33,714 nt of DNA from an uncultured Clostridia bacterium (GTDB taxonomy: Bacteria > Bacillota > Clostridia > Oscillospirales > JAAYOS01). The notes under the pieces were generated by a model, which saw nothing but the letters and a program-made list of their open reading frames with translations, searched no databases and was not told the origin of the DNA. The position numbers were made by a program, and so were the translations under genes. Shown here one piece after another: positions 1 to 6,639 of this stretch. The number at the start of each line of letters is the position of its first letter. Positions within the stretch are counted from its first letter, which is position 1. The stretch is from positions 1 to 33,714 of the forward strand of contig CALXFK010000041.1 of the NCBI GenBank assembly GCA_944387575.1, read 5' to 3'.

Positions 1-380
1 ACCGCTCCCGCGACGCTGACCCCGACCATTCCAAACCTATCGGACGCGGTTTTCAGCGATATCATCGATGCGAGTGCAAACACCGCCCCTGCAAGCGAGT
101 ACAACATCGCCGAAAAGCCCCCGAAAAGCAGACCACTCAACACAACCCGCACTATCGACACCGCGCAAGCCCAGCCCGAACCAAGCAGATACAGCGCACT
201 CATCACTCCCGAGTTCGCAAGCCCGAGCTTTATTCCGGGTATCCCAACGGGAAGCGGTACTAGCGTCTCGATATACGAGAGCACCATCGTTGCGGCGGTC
301 ATCACTCCCGCAAGCGCCACCCGTTTTGCGGCGCTCATGTCGCTCCGTCCACCGGAACGTTTCACACATCTCACACTCAT
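1..380 (-). CDS. Gx transporter family protein (heptaprenyl diphosphate synthase component I-like), partial
   Basis: The reading frame enters from the left edge, so only the N-terminal ~126 residues are present. They are very hydrophobic and include the segments VALAGVMTAATMVLSYIE and PLPVGIPGIKLGLAN, followed by two further membrane segments. The PxGIPGIKLGLAN-type loop is characteristic of the Gx/Hpre_diP_synt_I membrane family, often annotated as heptaprenyl diphosphate synthase component I and probably a small-substrate transporter. The ATG at 380 overlaps the stop of the upstream NusG-domain gene (ATGA), with GGAGGT about 12 bases before it. A second in-frame ATG at 338 has a nearby GGAG and is a possible alternative start. 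The pairing with a NusG-domain-II protein recurs in Clostridia, which supports the call. True substrate unknown. Confidence 0.8.
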   Translation of the reverse strand, partial: MSVRCVKRSGGRSDMSAAKRVALAGVMTAATMVLSYIETLVPLPVGIPGIKLGLANSGVMSALYLLGSGWACAVSIVRVVLSGLLFGGFSAMLYSLAGAVFALASMISLKTASDRFGMVGVSVAGA

Positions 381-739
381 GTGTCGGCGTCCACCTCCGG
401 ATCTTCTCCTGAATACGCCGTAATCACGACCCGATTCGGCAGGCAAACTATGCTCTCCCCCTCGCGGGACACCGGCGAGTGATCCACGCACAGCTTGTCA
501 GGACAGTCGGAGCACTTCACATACACCTCTCCATCAGAGACCGCGACAGTCACACCGCCCGCCTCGATTTCCGTGTCCCTGTCAAGCTGCAGCCGCGCCA
601 CTTCGACCCCGTCCAGCGTCACTTCAACATACTCCGCCGCGCCGCCTGGCAGAAAAATAAAGTATACACCGAGAGCGGCGGCAAGTGCCGCCGCTACCAG
701 CCACAAGTCCCACTTTCCAAAGAGGCAGAACCTTTTCAT
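377..739 (-). CDS. NusG domain II-containing membrane-anchored protein
   Basis: A 120-residue protein with one N-terminal membrane segment (about residues 11-30) and a small extracytoplasmic beta domain. The C-terminal part carries the NusG-domain-II pattern VKCSDCPDKLC (Cys76, Cys79, Cys84) followed by ESIVCLPNRVVI (Cys99). Despite the name, this family is not the transcription factor NusG but a stand-alone domain found in Clostridia beside Gx-family membrane proteins. The ATG directly follows the glnS stop codon (TGAATG) and the stop overlaps the next start, so translational coupling is likely. Its molecular role is not established; the cysteines suggest metal or redox chemistry, which is inference. 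Confidence 0.85.
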   Translation of the reverse strand: MKRFCLFGKWDLWLVAAALAAALGVYFIFLPGGAAEYVEVTLDGVEVARLQLDRDTEIEAGGVTVAVSDGEVYVKCSDCPDKLCVDHSPVSREGESIVCLPNRVVITAYSGEDPEVDADT

Positions 740-2395
740 TCAGTTTTTCTTCTTGGCATAGGGGTCCTTTAGCCCCACTATGCAGTTGTACACACCAGGG
801 TTCTTGTCCTTGCAGTAGTACCCACTGCGCACAAACTGGAACTTTTCGCCCGTCCCGATATCCGCCATGCACGCCTCGAGCTTCGCGTTCGGATATACGT
901 GCAGACTGTCGGGGTTGAGCAGGTCGCGGAAGTGACCTCCCTCCGGCAGGTCAAAGACGTTGGGCTGGGTGAACATGTAATCGTACACCCTCAGCTCGGC
1001 ATCCACCGCGTGTGCGGCGCTCACCCAGTGTATCGTGCCCTTGACCTTGCGCCCGTCGGCAGGGTTACCGTTTCCGGTCTCGAGGTCGGCGGAGCAGTGC
1101 AGCTCAGTGATGCTGCCGTCCTCGCCCTTTACCACCTCGTCGCACCGGACGATATACGCCCCCATCAGACGCACCTCTCCGCCCGGCTTGAGCCGGAAGA
1201 ACTTCGGAGGCGGAACCTCCTCAAAGTCGCTCCGGTCTATCCACAGCTCACGGGAAAACGCGACCTTGCGCGTCCCCGCATCCGGGTCCTGGGTGTTGTT
1301 CGCAACCTCAAAGTACTCTGTTTTACCCTCGGGGTAGTTGGTTATGACGAGCTTGACCGGGTCGGTCACCGCCATGCGGCGGGGCGCGGTGCGGTTCAGC
1401 TCCTCGCGTATACAGTGCTCAAGCAGGCTGATATCCGCAATGCTGTACGCCTTTGCAAGTCCACAGCGGCGCACAAAGTCTATTATCGCGGACGGAGTAT
1501 ATCCGCGGCGGCGAAGTCCACAGAGTGTGGGCATGCGCGGGTCGTCCCAGCCATCGACTGCGCCAGTCTCGACAAGCTCGCGCAGGAAACGCTTGCTCAT
1601 CACGGTGTAGGTCACGTTCAACCGCGCAAACTCGTACTGGTGCGGAGGATTCTCAAAACCGATGTTCTCGATGACCCAGTCGTAGAGCGGACGATGGTTT
1701 TCGAACTCTATCGAGCAGCAGGAGTGCGTTATCCCCTCGAGCGCGTCCTGAATCGGGTGCGCAAAGTCGTAGAGCGGGTATATGCACCACTTGTCCCCCT
1801 GGCGGTGATGGTGCGCGCGGACTATGCGGTATATCGCCGGGTCGCGCATGTTCATGTTCGGCGAGGACATGTCAATCTTTGCACGGAGCGTGCGGCTGCC
1901 GTCCGGGAACTCTCCCGCTCTCATGCGGCGGAACAGGTCGAGGTTCTCCTCGGGGCTGCGGTCGCGGTACGGGCTGTTCCGCCCCGGCTCGGTGAGCGTC
2001 CCGCGGTACTCGCGCATTTCGTCGGCTGAGAGGTCGCAGACATACGCCTTTCCCTCTTTTATAAGCTTCTCGGCAAACTCGTAACACTTCTCAAAGTAGT
2101 CCGACCCGTAGAATATCCCACCGGTCGGCTCATACCCAAGCCAGCGGATGTCCTCGAGTATCGACTGGACATACTCGTCGTCCTCCTTTACCGGATTTGT
2201 ATCATCATATCGCAGGTTGAAAAGTCCGCCATACTTCTGCGCGGTGTACGCGTTTGCCCAAATAGCGCGGGCGCTGCCGATATGCAGATACCCGTTCGGC
2301 TCGGGCGGGAACCGGGTGTGTATCTGCCGCATGTTCCCCGCGGCGCGCTCGGCATCAATAACGTCGTGTATAAAATTGGATACGTTCTCGTCCAT
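740..2395 (-). CDS. glnS: glutaminyl-tRNA synthetase (GlnRS)
   Basis: A class I aminoacyl-tRNA synthetase of 551 residues that charges tRNA-Gln directly with glutamine in the cytoplasm. The GlnRS form of the HIGH signature, PPEPNGYLHIGSA, lies at residues 30-42, and the KMSKS-equivalent VMSKR is at 265-269. The C-terminal third is the beta-barrel anticodon-binding region. The start at 2395 was chosen because GAGGAGA lies 8 bases upstream; an in-frame upstream ATG at 2434 would overlap gltX and lacks a good site. It is 13 bases downstream of gltX and clearly cotranscribed. Many Firmicutes instead make Gln-tRNA by GatCAB amidation, so GlnRS here probably reflects an old horizontal acquisition (family knowledge, not shown by the window). 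Confidence 0.96.
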   Translation of the reverse strand: MDENVSNFIHDVIDAERAAGNMRQIHTRFPPEPNGYLHIGSARAIWANAYTAQKYGGLFNLRYDDTNPVKEDDEYVQSILEDIRWLGYEPTGGIFYGSDYFEKCYEFAEKLIKEGKAYVCDLSADEMREYRGTLTEPGRNSPYRDRSPEENLDLFRRMRAGEFPDGSRTLRAKIDMSSPNMNMRDPAIYRIVRAHHHRQGDKWCIYPLYDFAHPIQDALEGITHSCCSIEFENHRPLYDWVIENIGFENPPHQYEFARLNVTYTVMSKRFLRELVETGAVDGWDDPRMPTLCGLRRRGYTPSAIIDFVRRCGLAKAYSIADISLLEHCIREELNRTAPRRMAVTDPVKLVITNYPEGKTEYFEVANNTQDPDAGTRKVAFSRELWIDRSDFEEVPPPKFFRLKPGGEVRLMGAYIVRCDEVVKGEDGSITELHCSADLETGNGNPADGRKVKGTIHWVSAAHAVDAELRVYDYMFTQPNVFDLPEGGHFRDLLNPDSLHVYPNAKLEACMADIGTGEKFQFVRSGYYCKDKNPGVYNCIVGLKDPYAKKKN

Positions 2396-2408
2396 AAATA
2401 CTGTCTCC

Positions 2409-4085
2409 TCAATTCCGGATACCGAGCTTTTCACCCGCCCGGCTCATTCTCTTCATTACAGCCTCGCTGCCCATTATATCCATAACGCTGAACAGGTCAG
2501 GCGACTGCCTGCGTCCACAGGTCGCCACTCGCAGCACCATAGACACGTCGCCTACCGAGCCCTTCCACTTCTCCGGCTCACTGCGGTAGAGCTTGGTGTC
2601 CGGGCAGTACCCGAGCCGCTCGCCCATCTGTTTTACAAGCGCGAACCACGCGTCGCCGTCGCCCGGCATACCGTCCTTAGCGCAGAGCTCCTGCCACTCG
2701 CAGACGATCTCTGCGGCGTCCTCCCGCGATACCTGCCAGTCGAATCCGTCCTGCTCATACTCCGGCACGAACGTCTCGTCATAGAAAAACGAGAGGTAAG
2801 CCGGTATCTCGGCGAGCGTCGCAAAGTCCTTACGAGGCTTCTTTCCGCCCCTGCCGATAGAAAGTGCAGCCTGTGAATACTCCGGCTTTTCGGTAAACAC
2901 TTTATAAAACTCAGGGTTGTACTTCTCCGCCCACTCGCTCTCGAGCGCGTATACCTCCTGCGCAGTCATTCTCGCAAGCACGTCCTTCGAGACGTCGCGC
3001 AGCTTGTTCTCATCGAAAAGCGATCCCGCAGGATTCATCTTCTTATACGAGAACTTGAACTCGGTGGCGGGGATATCGGGGTTTGCCCGCCGCCAGTCCT
3101 CAAAGTTCGAGTTGAGCACGCCAAGCAGGTACTCATACACCGAGCGCACCGGGAATCCCGCCTGCTCATAGAACGTGAGCGCGAGCTCCGGATCCTTGCG
3201 CTTGGAGAGCTTGCGCTTCGAGTCCCCATCCATCTTCATCAGCGGACCGATGTGGAGGTACTTCGGCGGCTTCCATCCGAGCGCCGCAAACAACTGTACA
3301 TGGAACGGCAGGCTTGGCAGCCACTCGTCCCCGCGCACGACATGCGTAGTACGCATGAGATGGTCGTCCACAACATGAGCAAAGTGGTAGGTCGGTATCC
3401 CGTCCGACTTCAGCAGGACGTGGTCTATGTCGTTCTCGGTGAGTTCAAGCGCGCCCTTTATAAGGTCGGTGAATTTCACCTTGTTTTCTATTGACCCCTC
3501 CGAACGGAATCGGAGCACCCAGGGCTTTCCCTCGGCGAGCTGCCGCTCAATGTCCTCGATGGGGCGGTCGCGCCACACGGCATACTTGCCGTAATACCCA
3601 AAGTTTTCCTTGTTTTTCTCCTGCTCGGCGTGTATGTCGCTGAGCTCCTGCTCGGTGCAGAAGCAGGGGTACGCCTTACCCTCCGCGGTGAGCTTCTTTG
3701 CATACACATGGTATATGTCACGGCGCTGTCGCTGGCGGTACGGACCATAATCGCCGATGTCGCCCTGTACGCTCGCGCCCTCGTCAAAGCGAATATCATA
3801 GAACTTCAGTGCTTCTATCAGCGTCTCCACCGCGCCCGCGACCTCGCGCTTCTGGTCGGTGTCCTCCACGCGCAGAAACAGAACTCCGCCCGACTGGTGC
3901 GTCATACGCTCGGAGGTGAGACCTTGTACGAGATTGCCAAGGTGCACAAACCCGGTCGGGCTCGGCGCCATGCGGCTCACTACAGCACCCTCCGGAAGCC
4001 CGCGCGGCGGAAATTCTGCCTCGAGCTCCTCCGGCGTCTTGACCACGTCCGCGAACAGCATGTCCGCAAGTTTCTGATAATCCAT
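2409..4085 (-). CDS. gltX: glutamyl-tRNA synthetase (GluRS)
   Basis: A 558-residue class I synthetase that attaches glutamate to tRNA-Glu. The ATP-binding signature is PSPTGFVHLGN at residues 41-51 (HLGN in place of HIGH) and the KMSKS-equivalent KLSKR is at 292-296. It has a longer N-terminal lead-in and a longer C-terminus than the ~485-residue Bacillus enzyme, fitting a Clostridia/Bacteroidetes-like GluRS type. The frame starts at 4085, with GGGTGGA five bases before the ATG. It is the first gene of a four-gene minus-strand operon with glnS. Whether it is discriminating (tRNA-Glu only) cannot be read directly, but the presence of GlnRS makes that likely. Confidence 0.95.
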   Translation of the reverse strand: MDYQKLADMLFADVVKTPEELEAEFPPRGLPEGAVVSRMAPSPTGFVHLGNLVQGLTSERMTHQSGGVLFLRVEDTDQKREVAGAVETLIEALKFYDIRFDEGASVQGDIGDYGPYRQRQRRDIYHVYAKKLTAEGKAYPCFCTEQELSDIHAEQEKNKENFGYYGKYAVWRDRPIEDIERQLAEGKPWVLRFRSEGSIENKVKFTDLIKGALELTENDIDHVLLKSDGIPTYHFAHVVDDHLMRTTHVVRGDEWLPSLPFHVQLFAALGWKPPKYLHIGPLMKMDGDSKRKLSKRKDPELALTFYEQAGFPVRSVYEYLLGVLNSNFEDWRRANPDIPATEFKFSYKKMNPAGSLFDENKLRDVSKDVLARMTAQEVYALESEWAEKYNPEFYKVFTEKPEYSQAALSIGRGGKKPRKDFATLAEIPAYLSFFYDETFVPEYEQDGFDWQVSREDAAEIVCEWQELCAKDGMPGDGDAWFALVKQMGERLGYCPDTKLYRSEPEKWKGSVGDVSMVLRVATCGRRQSPDLFSVMDIMGSEAVMKRMSRAGEKLGIRN

Positions 4086-4126
4086 AATATTCCACCCATT
4101 ATCGTTTTAAATAAAAAGATGTGTAT

Positions 4127-4155
4127 AGATTAGCACATGCCCCCAGATTTATCAA
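4127..4155 (-). promoter_or_regulatory. candidate sigma-A promoter for gltX-glnS operon
   Basis: On the minus strand, TTGATA (4155-4150) is followed after 17 bases by TAATCT (4132-4127), about 40 bases upstream of the gltX start. The -35 is a 5/6 match and the -10 is weak. No T-box leader is visible in the short space to the gene. Confidence 0.45.
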
Positions 4156-4178
4156 GTTTTTTCTATCGAATTGCCTTT

Positions 4179-4208
4179 TTTACAATTTTCGAACGTCCGA
4201 TGTATATA
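4179..4208 (+). promoter_or_regulatory. candidate promoter for the small membrane protein gene
   Basis: TTTACA (4179-4184) and TATATA (4203-4208) are separated by 18 bases, about 50 bases upstream of the ATG at 4261. It is divergent from the gltX promoter, so the 175-base gap holds two outward promoters and nothing else recognisable. Confidence 0.4.
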
Positions 4209-4260
4209 TTCGCGGAGATGTGGAAAAAATGTAATCAAAACAGGCATCAGGAGGCGTTTT

Positions 4261-4710
4261 ATGACCGACATACGTGCCGGCATAGCCGGTGGGGCGGCTA
4301 CTATCGCCCTGATAGCGGTGATATTTGCGGCGGTGTTTACCGGGGTGGAACCCCCGGTATCGCAGAGCACCGAGGTTTTAAACCCGCGAAGTGTGAACTC
4401 AAGCCCGTCATCCTCCGCAGGCTCCGATACCGGCAGTCTCGCCGATGCGGAGACCGATAACCGGACAAACCCGGCAGCGGTCACCGGCACCGCGTCCGCG
4501 GATGACATCACACCGACCGGAAACCAGTTCATACTGCGCGAGTACAACGGAATAATCGGCGTCTTTGAGCCGGAGTCGGACGCGCCGTTTCTCACTCTCG
4601 ACGTGTCGGTAGGCACTCTGCGCGCAGCAGATTCCGAAAACCTACGACGCGGAATAGTCGTAAACAGTGAAACCGAGCTTGCGCAGATCATGGAGGACTT
4701 CGACAGCTAA
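4261..4710 (+). CDS. membrane-anchored hypothetical protein with BofC-like C-terminal segment
   Basis: A 149-residue protein. Residues 8-28 form a single hydrophobic anchor, residues 30-85 are a low-complexity Ser/Thr/Asp/Ala linker, and residues 87-149 form a compact domain beginning FILREYNGIIGVFEP and ending with an acidic LAQIMEDFDS. That C-terminal pattern resembles the short domain found in BofC-type forespore proteins and many uncharacterised Clostridia proteins; this is a family resemblance, not a proven match. The start at 4261 follows GGAGG with 6-base spacing; an in-frame ATG at 4171 gives an implausible non-hydrophobic extension. It stands alone between divergent gltX and the DUF1292 gene. 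Possible sporulation or envelope role, uncertain. Confidence 0.65.
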   Translation: MTDIRAGIAGGAATIALIAVIFAAVFTGVEPPVSQSTEVLNPRSVNSSPSSSAGSDTGSLADAETDNRTNPAAVTGTASADDITPTGNQFILREYNGIIGVFEPESDAPFLTLDVSVGTLRAADSENLRRGIVVNSETELAQIMEDFDS

Positions 4711-4749
4711 TAAAAGCCGACAAAAAATCCTCTTCACTGCATTTGGGGC

Positions 4750-4778
4750 TTGCCAAGAGAGCAATTACGGTATACAAT
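4750..4778 (+). promoter_or_regulatory. sigma-A-type promoter for DUF1292 gene
   Basis: TTGCCA (4750-4755), a 17-base spacer, and TACAAT (4773-4778) lie 28 bases before the ATG at 4806. Good -10 match and ideal spacing. Confidence 0.6.
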
Positions 4779-4805
4779 CTCCGTAACAACACAAGGAGGC
4801 TTCAA

Positions 4806-5120
4806 ATGAGCGACATTGAGAAAGATTTCGGAGAAAACGAAAACGAGTACGGTCCGGATTATGTCACCCTTCAGGATGAGGACGGGACCGAGTATGAACT
4901 CGAAGTGCTCGGCGCGGTAGAGGTCGACGGAAAGGACTACATGGCGTTCTGCGACGCCGACACTCCCGACGACTCGGAGGCACTCGAAATAATAATATTT
5001 CGCGTCGAGGAAAACGAGGACGGTACGCTCGACTACGTCGGGCTAGAGGACGACGACGAACTCGAGCGCGTATATGCCGCATTTCTCGACGAAGCAACCG
5101 GGGATGAGGACGACGAATGA
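4806..5120 (+). CDS. DUF1292 domain-containing protein
   Basis: A 104-residue, extremely acidic protein (many Asp/Glu, acidic tail EATGDEDDE). The core pattern, VTLQDEDGTEYELEVLGAVEVDGKDYMAFCD followed after a gap by IIIFRVEENEDG, is typical of DUF1292 (UPF0473, YrzB-like). These small cytosolic proteins usually sit near yrrK/ruvX and yrrL in Firmicutes; ruvX lies about 1 kb away here on the opposite strand. The start at 4806 follows AAGGAGG with 6-base spacing; an upstream in-frame ATG at 4743 lies in the promoter and is rejected. Function unknown. Confidence 0.9.
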   Translation: MSDIEKDFGENENEYGPDYVTLQDEDGTEYELEVLGAVEVDGKDYMAFCDADTPDDSEALEIIIFRVEENEDGTLDYVGLEDDDELERVYAAFLDEATGDEDDE

Positions 5121-5141
5121 CCCCGGTGAAGAAATTCACTG

Positions 5142-5170
5142 TTGCGTGCAGCCGGTGAATATGCTATTAT
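5142..5170 (+). promoter_or_regulatory. strong promoter driving the 6S RNA candidate
   Basis: TTGCGT (5142-5147), a 17-base spacer, and TATTAT (5165-5170) predict a transcription start near 5177. A direct repeat CCGGTGAA (5123-5130 and 5152-5159) flanks the -35 element. Confidence 0.65.
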
Positions 5171-5176
5171 AGTGAT

Positions 5177-5386
5177 GCGGGGACGTAGTCCCTGCTGTTC
5201 CTGCCCGGCTCGTGGCCAAGAGTTGTTTAAACCCACATTTTTATTAAGGGATTGCTCCTTCGTCAGTGGTTCGCAGGCCTCCCGGCATATGCTGGAAGTT
5301 GGAAGCGGTAAAGCTGAAGAGTGCAAACCCACCTGCAGAGTCGTGCAGGTTTTTAAACCGCTCTCACGGCCGTGGCGGGACTCTAC
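5177..5386 (+). ncRNA. ssrS: 6S RNA (SsrS) candidate
   Basis: A non-coding stretch of about 210 bases between a good promoter and tcdA. It folds as 6S RNA should. A closing stem joins the ends: GTAG at 5185-5188 with CTAC at 5383-5386, TCCC 5189-5192 with GGGA 5377-5380, GGCC 5214-5217 with GGCC 5368-5371, AGAG 5219-5222 with CTCT 5361-5364. A large central bubble follows, then an apical stem ending in CCGGC-ATAT-GCTGG (about 5282-5295). The 3' side of the bubble has its own hairpin ACCTGCA/TGCAGGT (5331-5350), as known for 6S RNAs. The place, just upstream of tcdA (yrvM), matches one B. subtilis 6S gene. It would bind sigma-A RNA polymerase holoenzyme and damp transcription in stationary phase. 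Exact ends are inferred. Confidence 0.75.
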
Positions 5387-5405
5387 AATAGAATATCGTT
5401 TTCAA

Positions 5406-5434
5406 GAGGCAGGCTGCTTGAAGCGGTCTGCCTC
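5406..5434 (+). other. strong hairpin between 6S candidate and tcdA
   Basis: A continuous 12-bp stem (5406-5417 with 5423-5434, two G-T pairs) closes on a TTGAA loop. The next bases are not U-rich, so it is not a canonical intrinsic terminator. It sits 16 bases before the tcdA ribosome binding site and could be a processing or pausing element separating the RNA from the mRNA. Confidence 0.5.
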
Positions 5435-5456
5435 GATCAATATTCCGGAGGTCCAG

Positions 5457-6173
5457 ATGGAAGAACGTTTCATACGCGAAGAGATGCTGCTCGGGCACAA
5501 GGCAATGGAGCGCCTCGCCGCGGCGCATGTCGCGGTATACGGGCTTGGAGGTGTCGGTGGAAACGCTGCCGAGGCTCTCGTGCGTGGCGGCATAGGCAGG
5601 CTTACACTTATCGACGGTGACACAGTCGCGCCGAGCAACATAAATCGCCAAGCATTCGCACTCCAGTCCACCGTCGGTCTGCCAAAGACCGAAGCGGCTG
5701 CCCGGCGACTGCTCGACATAAATCCCAGCCTCGAGCTCGAACTGAAACAGGGAATGTACCTTCCCGAGTCGCGGGAGGAATTCTTTGTTGCTTGCGACTA
5801 CATAGTCGACGCAATCGATATGGTGACCGCAAAGCTCGACCTGATCGAGACAGCCCTCTCGCGCGGTGTACCGGTAATAAGCTCGCTTGGTACCGGCAAC
5901 AAGCTCGATCCGTCCCGCCTGCGGGTAGCAGACATAAGCGAGACGCGCATCTGTCCGCTCGCACGGGTGATGCGCCGCGAGCTGCGCAAGCGCGGTATCG
6001 AGCATCTTTGCGTTGTATTCAGCGAGGAGGAACCACTCGTGCCTCGGTTCCAGCCGAACGAGGAGCCCGGCACCGCCATCCGCCGCGCCACACCAGGCAG
6101 CGTATCATGGGTACCGCCGGCAGCCGGGCTGCTGCTTGCGGGTCACGTTATTGTTTCGCTCGTGGGCTCATAA
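5457..6173 (+). CDS. tcdA: tRNA threonylcarbamoyladenosine dehydratase (TcdA/CsdL/YrvM)
   Basis: A 238-residue E1-like enzyme of the ThiF/MoeB/HesA superfamily that cyclises t6A37 in tRNA to ct6A using ATP. The nucleotide-binding motif GLGGVGG is at residues 29-35, the acidic pair LIDGD at 51-55, and the NINRQ motif at 61-65. The C-terminal GSVSWVPPAAGLLLAGHV segment is typical of TcdA. The start at 5457 follows CCGGAGG with a 5-base gap; an upstream ATG at 5142 would run through the 6S RNA and is rejected. It converges on ruvX, and the two coding regions overlap by 26 bases at their 3' ends. Transcription may come from read-through of the 6S promoter. Confidence 0.93.
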   Translation: MEERFIREEMLLGHKAMERLAAAHVAVYGLGGVGGNAAEALVRGGIGRLTLIDGDTVAPSNINRQAFALQSTVGLPKTEAAARRLLDINPSLELELKQGMYLPESREEFFVACDYIVDAIDMVTAKLDLIETALSRGVPVISSLGTGNKLDPSRLRVADISETRICPLARVMRRELRKRGIEHLCVVFSEEEPLVPRFQPNEEPGTAIRRATPGSVSWVPPAAGLLLAGHVIVSLVGS

Positions 6174-6567
6174 GGTATCCCTCGAGAATGAGCGATGCCG
6201 CGACCGCGTCCACCGTCCGTTTGCGGTCCTTGCCGCGCTTTCCCACCTCGCTGAGTATCCGGTGCGCGTCCACCGTGGTGAGCCGCTCGTCCCAGAGGAC
6301 AGTCTCAATTCCGGTGGTCTGCCCAAGCTGCTTTGCGAACTCCTCACACAACTCGGCACGCGGTCCAGCGCTTCCGTCCATGTTCTTAGGATACCCGACG
6401 ACTATTCTTCCTACCTGTTTTTCAAGCGCCAAAGCGGCGACCTTTTCGAGCGCGCTTGAGGAGGTATACGCGGTGATAACAAAGGTCTCTCCGGCGAGAG
6501 CGCCGGTGACGTCGGACACCGCTATCCCGGTGCGTCTGTCGCCATAGTCGACCGCCATTATTCTCAT
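6148..6567 (-). CDS. ruvX: RuvX/YqgF Holliday junction resolvase-like, pre-16S rRNA nuclease
   Basis: A 139-residue RNase H-fold protein. It begins MRIMAVDYGDRRTGIAVSD, where Asp7 is the first catalytic acid of YqgF; then IVVGYPKNMDGSAGPRA, LWDERLTTVDAHR (acidic residues of the second motif) and VDAVAASLILEGYL with the third acid. YqgF processes the 5' end of 16S rRNA in characterised bacteria and was earlier called a Holliday junction resolvase. GGGAGAG lies 6 bases before the ATG. It follows the ClpE-like gene across a terminator hairpin, so it may have its own weak promoter or depend on read-through. Its 3' end overlaps tcdA by 26 bases. Confidence 0.93.
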   Translation of the reverse strand: MRIMAVDYGDRRTGIAVSDVTGALAGETFVITAYTSSSALEKVAALALEKQVGRIVVGYPKNMDGSAGPRAELCEEFAKQLGQTTGIETVLWDERLTTVDAHRILSEVGKRGKDRKRTVDAVAASLILEGYLMSPRAKQ

Positions 6568-6605
6568 ATTTTTCTCTCCCGTATCTGAATATTCCCAAAA
6601 GTCTG

Positions 6606-6636
6606 AAATCGGACGCCTTGCGGCGTCCGATTTTTT
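6606..6636. terminator. bidirectional intrinsic terminator hairpin
   Basis: A perfect 12-bp stem (AAATCGGACGCC 6606-6617 with GGCGTCCGATTT 6622-6633) has a TTGC loop. The plus strand continues in T to 6636. On the minus strand the stem ends in TTT and is followed by CAGACTTTT. It lies just after the ClpE-like stop codon (6640) and can end that minus-strand operon and also catch plus-strand transcripts from tcdA. Confidence 0.8.
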
Positions 6637-6639
6637 AGC

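Noticed and set aside
37-369. A 110-codon minus-strand frame at the left edge
   Set aside because: The overlapping minus-strand frame starting at 380 gives a convincing Gx-family membrane protein, whereas this one gives a Cys/Arg-rich nonsense composition.
899-2029. A 376-codon plus-strand frame opposite glnS
   Set aside because: Shadow of glnS codon bias; no domain and no start signal.
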